Source: Gymnorhina tibicen
Lineage: Eukaryota; Chordata; Aves; Passeriformes; Artamidae
NCBI GenBank assembly: GCA_013399875.1
Contig: VXAZ01000961.1
Location: 1 to 64,000 of the forward strand
Reading direction: 5' to 3'
Length of the DNA stretch: 64,000 nt
Shown: piece by piece, positions 12,831 through 24,165 of the stretch
How positions within the stretch are numbered: position 1 is the stretch's first letter
Layout of the letters: each line of letters starts with the position of its first letter
The notes under the pieces: generated by a model
Told to the model about the DNA's origin: nothing
Database searches by the model: none
Seen by the model: the letters and a program-made list of their open reading frames with translations, nothing else
Position numbers and translations under genes: made by a program

Positions 12831-14505
12831 ATCACAGAATCACAGAATATGCTGAGTTGGAAGGGACCCACAAGAATCTTCGAGTCCAACTCCCTGCACA
12901 TCACCATCCCCAGGAGTCACACCATGTGCCCAAGAGTATTGTCCAAATGCTTCTTGAACTCTTGTCAGGCTTGGTGCTAGGACAACTTCCCTGGGGAGCC
13001 TGTTCCAGTGCCCAACCACCCTCTGGATGTAGAACCTTTTTCTAACATCTAACCTAAACCTCTTCTTACACAGCTTCAGGCCATTCCCTCAGGTTTCACT
13101 AGGAACAAGAGAAAAGAGGTCAGTGCCTGCCCTTGCAATTCCCCTTCTGAGGAAGTCATGAACACCAATGAGGTTTCTCCTCAGTATCCTCTTCTCCAGG
13201 CTGAACAGACCAAGTGACCTCAGCTGGCTTCTCCTCAAGGCCCTTCACCATCTTCACTGCCCTCCTTTGGACAGTCTTTCTTATGTTGCAGTGACCAAAG
13301 CTGCACACAGGACTTGAGGTGAGGCTGCCCCAGTGCAGAGCAAAGCAGGACAATCCCCTCCCTCACCCCTGGAAATGCTGTGCCCTGATGCACGACAGGA
13401 CACGGTTGGCCCTCCTGGCTGCCAGGGCACTGCCTACTCACTTTCAACTTTCTGTCAACCAGGATCCCAAGGTCCCTATCCATGGCACTTCTTTCCAGCA
13501 TCCCATTGCCCAGCTTGTCTGTACATCCAAGGCTGCCCCATCCCAGGTGCAGAATCCAGCATTTGTCTTTGTTAAAATTCATACTGCTGGTGATAGCCTA
13601 GCCCTTCATTTCATCAAGGTCTCTCTGCAGAGTCTCCCTGCCTTCAAGGGAGTCAACATTTCCTTCCAATTTAGTATCATCTGCAAACTTAGTATCCCTT
13701 CCAGTCCTGCATCCAGGTCATTAATGAAGATGCTGAAGAACACAGGGCCAAGAATGGAGCCCTGTGGAACCTCACTAGTGACAGCTCACCAGTCTGATGT
13801 CAACCCATTCACTCTAACCCTTTGTACCCAACCTGTGAGCCAGTTGTTTACCCATCACATGCTGTGTTTATCCAGCTGTGGGCTAGACATTTTGTCCCAG
13901 GATACTGTGTGAGACAGTATGGAAAGCTTTACTGAAATCCAAAAAGATTGCATCTACTGCCTTCCCTTGATCATCCAGGTGGGTTTCCTTGTCATAAAAG
14001 GAAATCAGGCTTGACAAGCAGGATTTTCCTCTAATGAAGCCATGCTGGCTATGAACAATGAACACATTATCTTTCAGGTGTTTTTCAGCACCTCTCAGGA
14101 CAATCTTCTCCATAATTTTATGAGTCACTGAAGTGAGACTGAAAGGCCTGTAGTTGCCAAGGTCTTGCCTGGGACAATGTTAGACAGCTCCCAGTGAGCT
14201 GGGACCTTTCCAGATTCCAAAGAGCATTCCAAAATCATTGAAGAGGTTTTGCAATGACACCAGCTAGTTCTTGGAGAACTCTCAGATGACTCTCATCAGG
14301 TCCCATAGATTTATAGGGATCCAGCTGGAGAAGCAGATCACGCACAGCTTCAGGATTAGCTGGAAGTTTCTAATTCACACAGCCATGGCCCTCCAGCTCA
14401 GGGCACTGGGACCCCATTAGTCCATCTCTGGAGTTGAAGACAGAGGCAAAAAAAGCGTTAAAGGTCTATATGTCTATATCCTTTTGAACTTTTAAAGTTC
14501 AAAAC
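12831..14505 (-). mobile_element. CR1 LINE, 3' 1.7 kb, minus strand
   Basis: The left end carries the reversed CR1 tail (ATCACAGAATCACAGAAT), then the 3' untranslated region, the ORF2 C-terminus (13235-13582) and the reverse transcriptase core (13883-14128). Further right is the linker toward the endonuclease. The copy stops at 14505, where an LTR begins; probable continuation lies at about 15640-15830, so this CR1 seems to be split by the LTR. Several frame changes separate the ORF2 pieces. Confidence 0.9.
13883..14128 (-). pseudogene. CR1 reverse transcriptase core remnant
   Basis: An 81-residue frame holds the finger-palm part of the CR1 reverse transcriptase: HSQHGFIRGKSCLSSLISFYD, broken for length here as HSQHGF then GKSCLSSL, followed by VDAIFLDFSKAFHTV. 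In this family F-x-D-F-S-K-A-F is motif A, containing the first catalytic aspartate, which is kept. The frame ends shortly after and does not join the downstream C-terminal part (13235-13582) in one reading frame, so the gene is broken. It is a transposon enzyme that copies CR1 RNA into DNA at a nicked target, not a host protein. Confidence 0.9.
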
Positions 14506-15560
14506 TGTCCTAGTTTGAAAGACAGGTGTCTGCCAAGGAAGGCGGGAACCTCCCTTGGAATGGAAAATATGATCCCCTTCCCTCCCAATTATTATAACTT
14601 TGAAATTAAGGGGCTCTCAGGCAAAGACATGGGAAAAGGAATAACAGTTCTTTAAATATATATCTATATATCTATATATCTATAACAAGGTAAACAAACA
14701 ACAGCAGCAACACCAAACCAAACCAAAAACCCAATAGCAGCGCTCTCTCGGCTGCCAGGCCCTTTTCCCTCTGCTGTAGTTACGGCCACAGCCGGCAGGG
14801 GCGCTGTTGGCTCCCGGCCGGGCAGGGCAGGTGCGATGATTCCCCCGCAGCTGCAGGGGGCGCTGTGGCGTGGGGCCCAGCCGTCTCTCCATGCAGTAAT
14901 GGTAGACAAGCCAGTGAAAGAGATCGATAAGGGGCTTCCTTTGCAACCTCATGGTGGGCAGCCGATCCCAGTGCCCCTCCGGATGGCAAAATGGGCTGTA
15001 GCAGGAACCTCAGAAGCAGCAAGCTGGAACGGCAGAGGCAAGCAGACCTGGGGTGACAAACGAAGTGCAGCAGAGACTCTGGGGCCCTGCCAGAAGCCGC
15101 GGGGTGTCTGGATGTTGGGTTAAAATGTAGAAAGAAGCCCTGAAGCAGCAGTAGAGAACAGCAGGGCTGAGCAGGGAATCGCTCCCCTGGGTAGCTTACT
15201 GGCGATGGCTGCTGGTCCCTGGTCAGGCTGTGCAGAGGGCGTGGCCCTGGCAGGGATCAGGGTGCTCCTGGGTCCCCGTGCAGCACACACTGGCTCTGGG
15301 CTCCCAAAGCAGCAGAGAAGCAGAGCCACAAAGTTCCAGACACAGTGTTGAAAGGAAAGAAAAAAAATGGGCAAAAGCCACATGGCAACAGTATCTCTCG
15401 TCAGAGGGATTGTGCTCCATGGCCGCTGAGACGAAATTGCCCCACCACAAGGAAGCAACTGTCCCTCGCCCCCAGCTCTCACAGAAAATCCCGGGTTGGC
15501 TCTCACCCATCACAATACACGCAGAGGTGGGGGGCATGGGGGCAGTAACCACCCTGGACA
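14506..15560 (-). mobile_element. ERV LTR, about 1.05 kb, inserted in CR1
   Basis: On the minus strand it starts TGTCCAGGGTGG and ends CTTTCAAACTAGGACA. Its last 150 bp closely match the ends of the LTRs at 18123-18926 and 33446-34120, including GACAGGTGTCTGCC and an AT-rich microsatellite (14656-14685). Flanks are A-rich (CAAAAC on the left, CAAAAAC on the right), so a target duplication is plausible but not secure. The several 80-143 residue frames in this span are chance frames in GC-rich U3 and are not genes. Confidence 0.78.
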
Positions 15561-15639
15561 CAAAAACAAAACCAAAAATAGATATGGGATAAAAAAACCA
15601 TCCCAAAACAAAAACAAAAGAAAAAATAAAACCATATCC

Positions 15640-15830
15640 AAATGAATGGACCACATCTATCTTCTGTACATCACCTGCTATTTTACTTTCTTTCCTCTTG
15701 ATTATTGGGCCTATATATATGTTTTGTTTTCTAGCAAAGAACTTTTGTTTATTGCCTTTTCTGGCCCTTTCTAATGAAATTCACTGCCTTTTGTCTTCTT
15801 ATTTAGATTGTGCTATTTCTTCACACACAG
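15640..15830 (-). mobile_element. Possible continuation of the split CR1
   Basis: Sequence around GATTATTGGGCC and CAAAGAACTTTTGTTTATT resembles, from memory, the diverged CR1 linker between endonuclease and reverse transcriptase on the minus strand. It would be the far side of the CR1 copy interrupted by the LTR. The match is weak. Confidence 0.35.
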
Positions 15831-16013
15831 TTATTTTTTTAAAAAAAATCACATTTCGATATCCATAATAAAAGCTTTTCAACATTGTATATCATATCCT
15901 TTCTTGGCATTAGAATAACTTGCCATTGTGATTTTCTAGTGATTGATGGTGCTGGAGAGCAGTGATAAGTAGTTGCATTAACGACAGAATCACAAAGTAA
16001 CCATTACATGTGA

Positions 16014-16251
16014 TGGGGCCCTGCTCTCCTGCGGGTGGCTGAACACCAGCCTGCCCACAGGAGGCAATGAAATAATTCCTTGTTTTGCTTTGCTTGTGAG
16101 CATGACTTTTTCTTTCCCTGTTGAACCATCTTTATCTAAACCCATGAGTTTTTTCACTTTTAGGTTTTCAATTCTGTCCCCCATCCTGCTGGTGGGTGAG
16201 AGACTGGGCAGCTGTGTGGTGCTTGGTTGCTGGCTGGGGCTAAACCAGCCA
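16014..16251 (+). mobile_element. Avian ERVL LTR, 3' fragment
   Basis: The segment resembles the last part (R-U5) of the same LTR type seen complete at 24689-25278. Its GCTTGGTTGCTGGCTGGGG near the end parallels GTTTAGTTGCTATCTGGGG at 25245-25265, and both end with a TTAAAC/CTAAAC-like motif. The 5' part is missing and the terminal CA is degraded. Confidence 0.72.
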
Positions 16252-17170
16252 TACATATATAAAAACATTAACAAGACTATTCAGTTTCTGCATGCATAGT
16301 TATTGATTTCAGTAGTAGATACATTTTATGAAGCCGTTCTAATTACTGCATTTGTATTTCCATTTATCACTACCACAAGTATTTTTCAAATTTTCTTATA
16401 TATGTGAAATAATTTCTTTTATGATGAGAGGCACTATTTAGGTTGCTTTTATTACTAACTAACTACTTAATGCTCATATCTTCTTGCAGTCCACCAGTCA
16501 GCAGTTGGCAGATTTACTACTTGAATAGGATAGTCAGAAAATGCCATCTTTTAAGGACTCTTACTTTTCCAAATGCAGATAAATAAAATTACATGGAAGG
16601 AACTGTGACTACCTGGTTCTGAGTTGTAGTTCCTCCCACTATTGTGCAGTTTAAGTACCTTGTATTACATAAATTAATCGTAATACATATTATCTAGTTT
16701 TATAACAAGATTATAGGACACTAAGAAAATTATTCTTGCTGATTTTCATGTGATCAAGATTTTATCCCAAAAATTTTAAAAAGATATTTAGACTAAGCAA
16801 TATGTCTTGGACAACATAGCAGAGGAAGGATAAGCATTTGAAACAGAATTTTGTAATTTTAAAGTCCTTTTCAGTCTTAAATGATTGCTAATCTCTGCAA
16901 TCTTAGCAGTGCAAAGCATGTTAATATTGCTGATTATCAAGAAATTTGGGGAAACATGAATATTTTATGTTTCTTATCTTTAATCTTGTCACCCTAACCC
17001 AAGACTGAAAAATCAAAAAACCTCAACTTTAGGGCAAAAATATGCACTACAATAAGATGCGAACAGAAAACACAGTAAGCTCCTCAAGTCATAATATTTT
17101 CAAGCTTCCCACAGCTCTAATGATCCACATGTAGCAAAGCAGAAATCATATTTGCCTCCAGAAAACAGAT
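16252..17170. other. No gene recognised
   Basis: AT-rich; no repeat or gene identified. Confidence 0.5.
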
Positions 17171-17300
17171 TTAGAGCATGGTGCTAATAATGCCAAGATT
17201 GCAGGCTTGATCCGCATATGGGCCATTTACTTAAGAGTTGGACTCAATGATCTTGTGGGTCTCTTCCAACTCAGGTATTTTATGACTCTGATTCTGTGAA
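17171..17300 (+). mobile_element. tRNA-derived SINE (TguSINE1-like), 5'-truncated
   Basis: The body has the tRNA-like anticodon-arm region GTGCTAATAATGCCAAG and a box B-like GGCTTGATCC, followed by a CR1-like tail (GTTGGACTCAATGATCTTG, TCTTCCAACTCAG, then GATTCTGTGA). The fusion of a tRNA(Ile)-like head with a CR1 tail is the known structure of TguSINE1, which CR1 machinery mobilises. The first part of the tRNA head, including most of box A, is missing. Confidence 0.85.
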
Positions 17301-18117
17301 GAGGTCCAGAATAGGAATGACAGAAGCCTTTCTCAGACTTCACTTCTCCAAATGAGATTATCCATAAACCTAGCTAGTTTGAATTCCCTGGCTTAATCCA
17401 CTTCTGGGTGCAGTGAAGTACATGGTTGCAATAGATTTAAACTTTCAACACTCACAGTCTGTCAATTCACAGAGGCAGTAGCTTGAAGGCATGAGAGGGT
17501 TTAATCTTTTAATTTAATGCAATATCCAGTCAAGAGGAGTCAACAACCATCCCATCACATTTGATTCACATTTATATATGTAACCTGTATAAATACATAT
17601 ATTTCACTGACCAGCTTCCATTGTATTGGTAGGGTATTCCCTACAAGGGATAATTTTAAATAGAAGAGCAAGTACATGGGTTGTTTCCATTATGCCAAAG
17701 GTGATGAAATCCCAAAAAGAAATGCATTAAATATGAAGTTCAAGCCTCACTATTTAGGACTTTGGTGCTTGCTGTCCACTAAATAATAATTTTACCAGTT
17801 TATTAACATATCTGTCTATTGTAATTCATTCTCTCAACAATGATTACCAAGCTTATGATAAGAATTGTAATTTGAGAGTGAAATTGGAAGTGAAATGAGC
17901 TGGTCAGTGAAGGCAGGGCATGGTTACACAGATAGGAAAAACGCAGCTATATGAATTGCAACAAAAAGGATAGGCTAAGGTTCAGTATCATCCCAGGCAT
18001 TGGATTTTCATTAACTAGAACACCTCCAAAACTCCATCAAATTTAGATCTCAAAATTATTTTTAAACCTCTAGAATATAATGAGTTACAGGATGGGCTGG
18101 ATCATCAACTCCTGTAA
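17301..18117. other. No gene recognised
   Basis: AT-rich sequence without identifiable genes or repeats. Confidence 0.5.
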
Positions 18118-18122
18118 TTGGT

Positions 18123-18926
18123 TGTTGGAGGTTAGGATTTTTTCCTTTTCTTTTTTCTTTCTCTCAGGGAATTTTGTCCCATTTGTTGCCTAAGGGATGA
18201 TAACGATGAAATTTAAAAGACACGAAAGATGTGGCTGAGAGGAGGAGGAGGGGGAAGGGTGCAGCTGGCTGCAGTCTCTTAGCTTGGGGGCTTTCTCTTG
18301 GAAAGTGTAGAGATACTGCGAGATTTTGGCTGGGGGGATGAGGCTCTGGGCTCAACTCCTCACTCTCTCGCTCTTGGATCAGAGAGGAGACGGCCAGGCT
18401 GCAGTTGCTGTGGGAAGAATTTGCTGCCACCACAGAGTTCCATTTTTTATTGCTTCTCCTACCATGAGTGAGGCTTTGCTCATAAGAACGGCCATTGAAC
18501 TGGGACCTTATCAACACCCAATCTCACTGGAAAGGATCCTCACCATCTGCTCGGGTGCGTAAGGGCAAAACCCAGAACCCTGACCCCCTTCCACCTCAGA
18601 GGGATCATCTCCCAGCTGTTTGCAGGAGCCCGGCTGCAGCCGCCCAACCCTGCTTTTTTTTCTGCCGCTGCTTTGGGTTTTTCACTACATTTTAGCCTGA
18701 CACCCCATGTCCTCCCAACACCCACAGCTCCTGCTACTGCGTTTCTGCTACATTTTGTTTGCCTTGTTTTATATATATATATGTAAAGATCTGTTATTCC
18801 TTTTCCCATATCTTTGCCTGAAAGCCCCTTAATTTCAAAGTTATAATAATTGGGAAGGAATCTTTTTTCAATTCCAAGGGAGGTTCCCACCTTCCTTGGC
18901 AGACACCTGTCTTTCAAACCAAGACA
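18123..18926 (+). mobile_element. Solo LTR, 804 bp, 5-bp TSD TTGGT
   Basis: Starts TGTTGGAGGTTAGG and ends CTTTCAAACCAAGACA, with TTGGT at 18118-18122 and 18927-18931 as a perfect 5-bp target duplication, the size typical of ERVL-type integration. A T/C-rich stretch follows the start. An AT microsatellite sits at 18771-18783, 150 bp before the end, as in the related copies at 14506 and 33446. Frames at 18164-18950 are LTR shadows. No internal virus sequence remains. Confidence 0.9.
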
Positions 18927-19243
18927 TTGGTAAAGCTTTGTTGGAGACACTACTTTTAAGGAGAAGATGTATTACAAACTTGATAAAAATCACAGCTAGT
19001 AGTTCTGAGGGAAAAAAAAGAAATTTGCATATACAATTATATATGGCTTAATGGTCTAAAACCTGTTTATATATGCCCTCCACATTTGCTATATGGCATT
19101 TCAATGGATAATTGGCATCTATGGAAATCATTGAGACATTTTCAGTATGAGCACAAAACCTGTTAAAATCCATTAAATATGTATTTGAAGTCAAGTAATT
19201 AATTTACCATACTACTAAGCACAGTAATTTTCTGAAGCATGGG

Positions 19244-19547
19244 TGTCGCCCTGAGTTTTTCAGTTTCTCCATGTTTTTCTACTGTAGATAAGAATTCTCA
19301 GGCATGTTCTGTAAACATACCCATGTTTTGCTAACCGGTCGTAAATGTTTGTATTCTTTCTCCTAAGGTGGAGACATTTGATGGACTTTTCCTTTGACCA
19401 GTGTGATTTGAAGGTGGTCACTTCATCTTCCAATCCACGGGTCTTCTCAAAGAGATATAAATAAAACGTGAGCCCCCAAGGGGAGCCTTTTTGGCCCGAA
19501 CTTGAACCCAGAGACTCCGTGTCGTTCTTTCGTCCCCGAGTGCGACA
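19244..19547 (+). mobile_element. Short solo LTR, 304 bp, 6-bp TSD CATGGG
   Basis: TGTCGCCCTGAG at the start and CCCGAGTGCGACA at the end are flanked by CATGGG at 19238-19243 and 19548-19553. TATAAATA at 19456-19463 overlaps an AATAAA polyadenylation signal at 19460-19465, and a GC-rich R-U5 with GTGTCGTTCTTTCG follows. The exact hexamer duplication fits an ERVK-like integrase. I do not recognise the subfamily. Confidence 0.9.
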
Positions 19548-19553
19548 CATGGG

Positions 19554-21219
19554 TTGATTTATAAATATCGTGCCCTGTGATTTGAAGAAAAATTATAAGC
19601 CAAACAGCAGAATTTGATTTGCAATGCAGTCAAAAAATAGTTATTAGGTGTGTCTAAAAAGTATTTCTCTCTTATAGGAGATAGACATCTAAAATGGGCA
19701 GATATTGCACCATTAGTAGCCAAGATTTTTGTTATGCTGAGCCAGTGATTCAACATTCAACCATTTGGGGAATCCAAATAAGTTTTAACAGGTCTGTACA
19801 AGGTTAAGAAATTATCCTGTTTCTACACTGAAGATGAAAGTGTGTAGGCTACATGAACACTACCCTAGAAATACCCTCTTTTGTGGAATCATTTCTCAAG
19901 AATAATTCCCACAGAACAGAATTCCTGCAGTCCCTCACTGTGAGGTAGTGTCAGAGTGTGGGTTTGTGTGACTAAAGGCTCCATGGCCAACCCTTTTTTT
20001 TGCATGCAATATAGTAGTAATGGTCATATTAGTTTTTGTTCTGTCTATTGTTATATGTACCATTTTTTAGTGTAAATTTTAGTGCCAGCTCTTAATGTCT
20101 AGTGTCTGAATGTGCTGCCTCTTCACAATTTATTCCAGAAGACTTCATTAGTGAAACTTGGAGAAGTTGGATTGACCACTCTAACAAAGTAGCAGCTACC
20201 TAGCAAGATAAAGATGTCACACAAAAGACATTTGAGCAAATATAAGAAAGTGACAAACTTAGTTTACTTTTAAGAGAACTTAATTATGTGTTCAATTTGT
20301 AATTGTTTTTAATTGGCATGGAGGAGGAGATCTGATGACTAGGCACAGCAGTTATGTCACATATAAGAACTACATCTGGTTACTCAGGCTCATGGCAAAC
20401 ACGAACTTCAACTAAATAAACAACCCTTCTGAAGCTCATGGGACCACACAATGCATAAGTAAGCATGAGCAAGGGCATTTGTCTAGCCATGAGAAACCAA
20501 AAAAAGACAATTATTTCATTTCAATGAGTCAAGTCTAGCTGTACTGACACAAATGGAATTTTCCTTGCGTAAAGAGGCAGTGTCTGGTTAGACTGAATAT
20601 CAGTTTAGACCCCAGAGGGAACAAGCTGAATCCCTTCATCATACTGTCAGAGATCCTAAACATTTAAGCATTTTCCAGGATTTGTAAATGCTTTCATAAA
20701 TAATGTGGGCCACCCAAATGCTTATGAACGATGAATAGCAAAGGAACTTGTAAATAGAATACTAATTTGGAAATATATCAGTAACTGGTTAAGATTCATT
20801 CACCACCTCCTCTGGGAAAGTCAAGGGGTGCCTTTTATGGTGGTGGCCAACCCCACCAAAACTTAAAATATACTTGGCTTTACATGTGCTTCTTCCAAGT
20901 TCGTAAGTTAGATCCTACTCCCAATATTCAAATGACATTGGGTAAAGTCATAATTTTAAGCAAATTAGGTTTACTGAATTAGTCTTAGGTTGTTCTATTT
21001 CCTTTTTCATATACTTCTGGAATTGAGATCATACTAAGCAACAACAAAAACATCTGTACTTACAAATTAGACTATATAAATGCTCTGATTTTGCATAAAA
21101 TGATGGGTGAATTTTTCTTGTCCTTAGTTTTAAAGGTCTCATATGACATAGCACACTGGGTGATACTCATTTCAATTTTTTTGAGTGACCTATGTTAAAG
21201 AGTGAGACCGACCTCAAGG
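19554..21219. other. No gene recognised
   Basis: AT-rich sequence; no identifiable gene or repeat. Confidence 0.5.
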
Positions 21220-21839
21220 AATTTAAGTACATTGTTCCAGAAATGCTATGTTGAAAAGTTTGCAAAATTACAGATGACACCAAGCTCTTGTGGTGCAGTT
21301 GACACAATACAAGGAAGGCACCCCATACATGGGGACCTGGACAAACTAGAGAAGTGGGCCCATGAGAACCTCATGAGGTTCAACAAGTCCAAGTGCAAGA
21401 GTTACACCTGGGAGATGAACTCATTGTTAGAGCAGCCCTGCCAAGATGGATGAAAAACTGGACATGAGCCAACAGTGGATGCTTGCAGCCCAAAAGGCCA
21501 ACCACATTACGGTCTGTATCAAAACAAGTGTGGCCAGCAGGTCAAGGGAGGTGATTCTCCTCACCTACTCTGCTCTCATGAGCCTGGAGAGCTATGTCTA
21601 GCTCTGGAGCTCTCAGCACAAGAAAGACATGGACCTGTTGCAGCAGATTCAGAGGAGGCCCACAGAGATGATTAGAGGACTGGGGAATGTCTCTTGTGAA
21701 CACAGGCTGAGTGAGCTGGGGTTGTTCAGCTTGGAGAAGAGAAGGCTCTGGGAAGGCCTAACTGCAGCCTTCCAGTACTTGAAGGGGGCTCATAAAAAAC
21801 AGGGAGAGCAATTTTTTACATGGGCACATAGTGATAGAG

Positions 21840-22515
21840 TGTCTTGGGGTGACTTTATGATGCTGTATCCCCTATCGCCTGCTCTATGCCCAGACATGAA
21901 TCCTGTGTCTTTAAGCTGGGTCCAAGAGAAAGGGGGGGGGGGGGGGGGGGGAAGGGAAGCGAATTCTTCAGCGCGATTTTGTGTTCAAGGACTCACAGAC
22001 TTCCCTGAGCTCTCACAGCTGCAGAGCCGAGGAAGCACTTTCCTGCTTTTCCCCAGCTCTCGGCTCCTTTTCTCAGGAGAGAGATGGAGAGTTAAACTCC
22101 TCTGCGTTTTAGCTAGCCTGCTAGCTAAGGCAAGAACTTTTCCTGGGACTGTGGCTTTTTTCTTCTTCTCCTGGAACTGTTCAGCAACACCAGAACATCA
22201 CTGGGAGGCCCTATACCGTGGCCCAGAGGGACCCACGCTGCACCCCAGCCCAGAGAGAGCAGAGCCACACCTTCAGAAAGGACTCTGAATCTCCAGGTTT
22301 TCTCCACAATGAGAAGATTTATTATCTAACATTATTTATTTGGTTTTTTTCCTCTCTCGTGCCTGCTTGCACCCTGCTTGTTAAATAAACAGGTTTTTTT
22401 CTTTCCTCCAAGAGAATTCTTTCTGAACTTGGTGGGGAAGGGGCTGCTGAAACCTGCCTTCTATTAGAGGACATTAATTAGGACATTTCCTCCCAGTTTG
22501 TCTCAAACTGGGACA
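21840..22515 (+). mobile_element. Solo LTR, 676 bp, inserted into CR1
   Basis: Begins TGTCTTGGGGTGAC and ends GTCTCAAACTGGGACA. Flanks TAGAG (21835-21839) and TAGGG (22516-22520) are a 5-bp target duplication with one mismatch, and CR1 sequence continues on both sides. A TTAAATAAACAGG polyadenylation-type signal lies near 22380. A G-run of 20 bases sits at 21932-21951. The 219-residue frame at 21629-22288 runs from CR1 into this LTR and is not a gene. Confidence 0.9.
21932..21951. repeat. Poly-G run of 20
   Basis: Twenty G in a row inside the LTR; length is prone to both slippage and sequencing error. Confidence 0.85.
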
Positions 22516-22756
22516 TAGGGAATGTGGGAATTTTTTTAAATGGAAAGAGACATATGGATTAGATGTTAGGAAGAAATTCCTCACTATGATGGTGGTAAGG
22601 TACTGAAATAAACTGCTGCTCTGAGGATGTCCCATCCCTGTCAGTGTTCAAGGCCAGGTTGGATGGGGCTTTGGACAACTTCATGTTGTGGGTGTAGATT
22701 GGAACTAGGTGAACCTTAAGGTCCCTTCCAACCCAAGCCATTCTATGATTCTAGAA

Positions 22757-23422
22757 GATACAAAAAATGTGCTCAACACCACAGCCAGGGAGAATGGAAA
22801 CTCTTGCAGAGAGCACCAGGAGAGACTAGAGGCTTTTGGAGCTGGGGATAGAGAACATCTGAGGACCACTATTCTCCAACTGTAAAAGAGATACTGTTAG
22901 CTTATGAAGGTGTTCAAATTGCTTTGGAAATGATTGTCACTGAAGCAAAGCTCCTCTTGGCACCTGGGTTGCCCATGCTGAGCTAAATGTTCAAAGGGAA
23001 GGTCTCTTCTACTCATCATGCAACTGATGCTACATGGAGTAAGTGGGTTGAACTGATCACATAAGCTCAAATAGGAAACCCTAATCATGCAGGAATCTTG
23101 AAAGTGATCAGGGACTGCTCAGAAGCCAAAGACTTTTTTATGTCACCAGAGGAAGAGGTAACACATGCTGAGGAGGCCCCACTGTACAATATATTACCAG
23201 AAAGTGAGAAGCAATATGGCTTTTCTTAATAATGTGTCCTGCTGCATTGTAGAAAAGCATCAGAGACGGAAAGCAGCTGTATGGAGTTCCCTACAGGTCA
23301 CAGAAACTGGTGATGGAGTAGGTGACTCGAGTCAGTTTGCAGAGTTGAACGCTATCCAGCTGGCTCTAGACATTGCTGAAGGAGAAAAATGGCCAATGCT
23401 TTGCCTCTGTACTGACTCATGA
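22757..23422 (+). pseudogene. ERVL pol remnant: end of RT and RNase H
   Basis: This is the plus-strand continuation of an avian ERVL pol gene, beginning abruptly after a CR1 tail. The reading moves through several frames: a connection-domain part (about 22770-23100, with stops), then a RNase H part. The 23165-23422 frame includes a stretch of AELNAIQLALDIAEGE and ends LCTDS directly at a stop codon, so the RNase H aspartate of the D-S motif is kept but the protein is cut there. The enzyme would degrade the RNA strand during reverse transcription. The parallel region on the other strand at 57.7-58.6 kb belongs to a second copy of the same family. Confidence 0.82.
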
Positions 23423-23449
23423 ATAATAACAAATGCTCTGTGGGGGTGG

Positions 23450-24165
23450 TTGATTATCAAGGAAGAGATGCAGCATGACTGCGGTGTGGACTTAACCATG
23501 GACAGCGTTGTAAAAGCTATCCATGAATGTGAAACATGCACTGAAATTAAGCAAGCCAAGCATTTAAACTCTCTCTGGTATGGAAGATGGTGGCTGAAAT
23601 ATAAATATGGGCAGGCCTGGCAGACTGACTATGTCACACTCCCACAAACCCATCAAGGCAAACACCATGCATATACAATGGTGGAAATAACCACTGGATG
23701 GCTGGAAATATATGCTATGCTTCATGCCACTGCCCAGAACACTATCCCAGAAATAACTGAGTCAGAGAACAGCTCTCATTTCCAAGACAATCTAGCAGAT
23801 ACTTTGGCCAAAGAACATGGCACTGAATGTGTATGTATATCACAATCCCTATCATGCACCATCCTCTGGATAAACTGAACAATGCAATGGATTTTTTAAG
23901 GCCACACTGAGAGCAATGGGTGGTGGGACCTTCAAACATTGGGATACACATTTAGCAAAAGCAACCTGGTTAGTCAACACTAGGGAATCTGCAAGTCAGG
24001 CTGGCCGTGCCCAATCAAAACTTCTGTGTTGTATAGAAGGGGATAGAATTCCTGTAGCACAAGATATTTTTGGGAAAACAGTCTGTTTACTCATGCCTCA
24101 GGCAATGGCAAAACCACTCATGGGATTGCTTTTGCGCAAGGACCTGGGTGTACTTGGTAGGTAAT
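23450..24165 (+). pseudogene. ERVL integrase remnant
   Basis: A 142-residue frame (23450-23878) holds the integrase zinc-site cysteines C27 and C30 in ECETC, then the catalytic core with D60 in QTDYV. At the second catalytic position the sequence reads ESENS (E106), so aspartate has become glutamate, and the spacing looks shortened. Two stops (near 23873) precede the part carrying the third acidic residue. A second frame (23916-24164) continues the core end and C-terminal domain with residues such as TFKHWDTHLAKATWLVNT. The paired histidines of the N-terminal site lie in the missing part. Integrase joins viral DNA ends to the host; this copy cannot be functional. Confidence 0.85.

Larger units (their letters stand above)
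21220..22755 (+). mobile_element. CR1 LINE split by an LTR
   Basis: Plus-strand CR1 3' part. Residues [19 protein letters not shown] near 21330-21390 and [15 protein letters not shown] near 21705-21750 are ORF2 C-terminal blocks. The 3' untranslated region stops at 21839, resumes at 22516 (AGGGAATGTGGGAA) and runs to the ATTCTATGATTCT tail. The break holds a complete LTR. The tail directly abuts the broken ERVL pol that starts at about 22757. Confidence 0.9.

Noticed and set aside
13319..13912. 197-residue plus-strand frame
   Set aside because: It lies antisense to the CR1 ORF2, whose minus-strand protein is clearly recognisable.
15120..15654. Overlapping frames of 120-143 residues
   Set aside because: Shadows in the LTR at 14506-15560; a hydrophobic stretch at 15600-15650 comes from an A-rich tract read backwards.
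14506..18926. LTR pair of one provirus at 14.5 and 18.9 kb
   Set aside because: Opposite orientation, the second has its own perfect TTGGT duplication, and the DNA between holds an unrelated LTR fragment and a SINE.
21629..22288. 219-residue frame, the longest without a gap
   Set aside because: It starts in the CR1 ORF2 end and runs into LTR sequence across the poly-G run; the fusion is an insertion accident.
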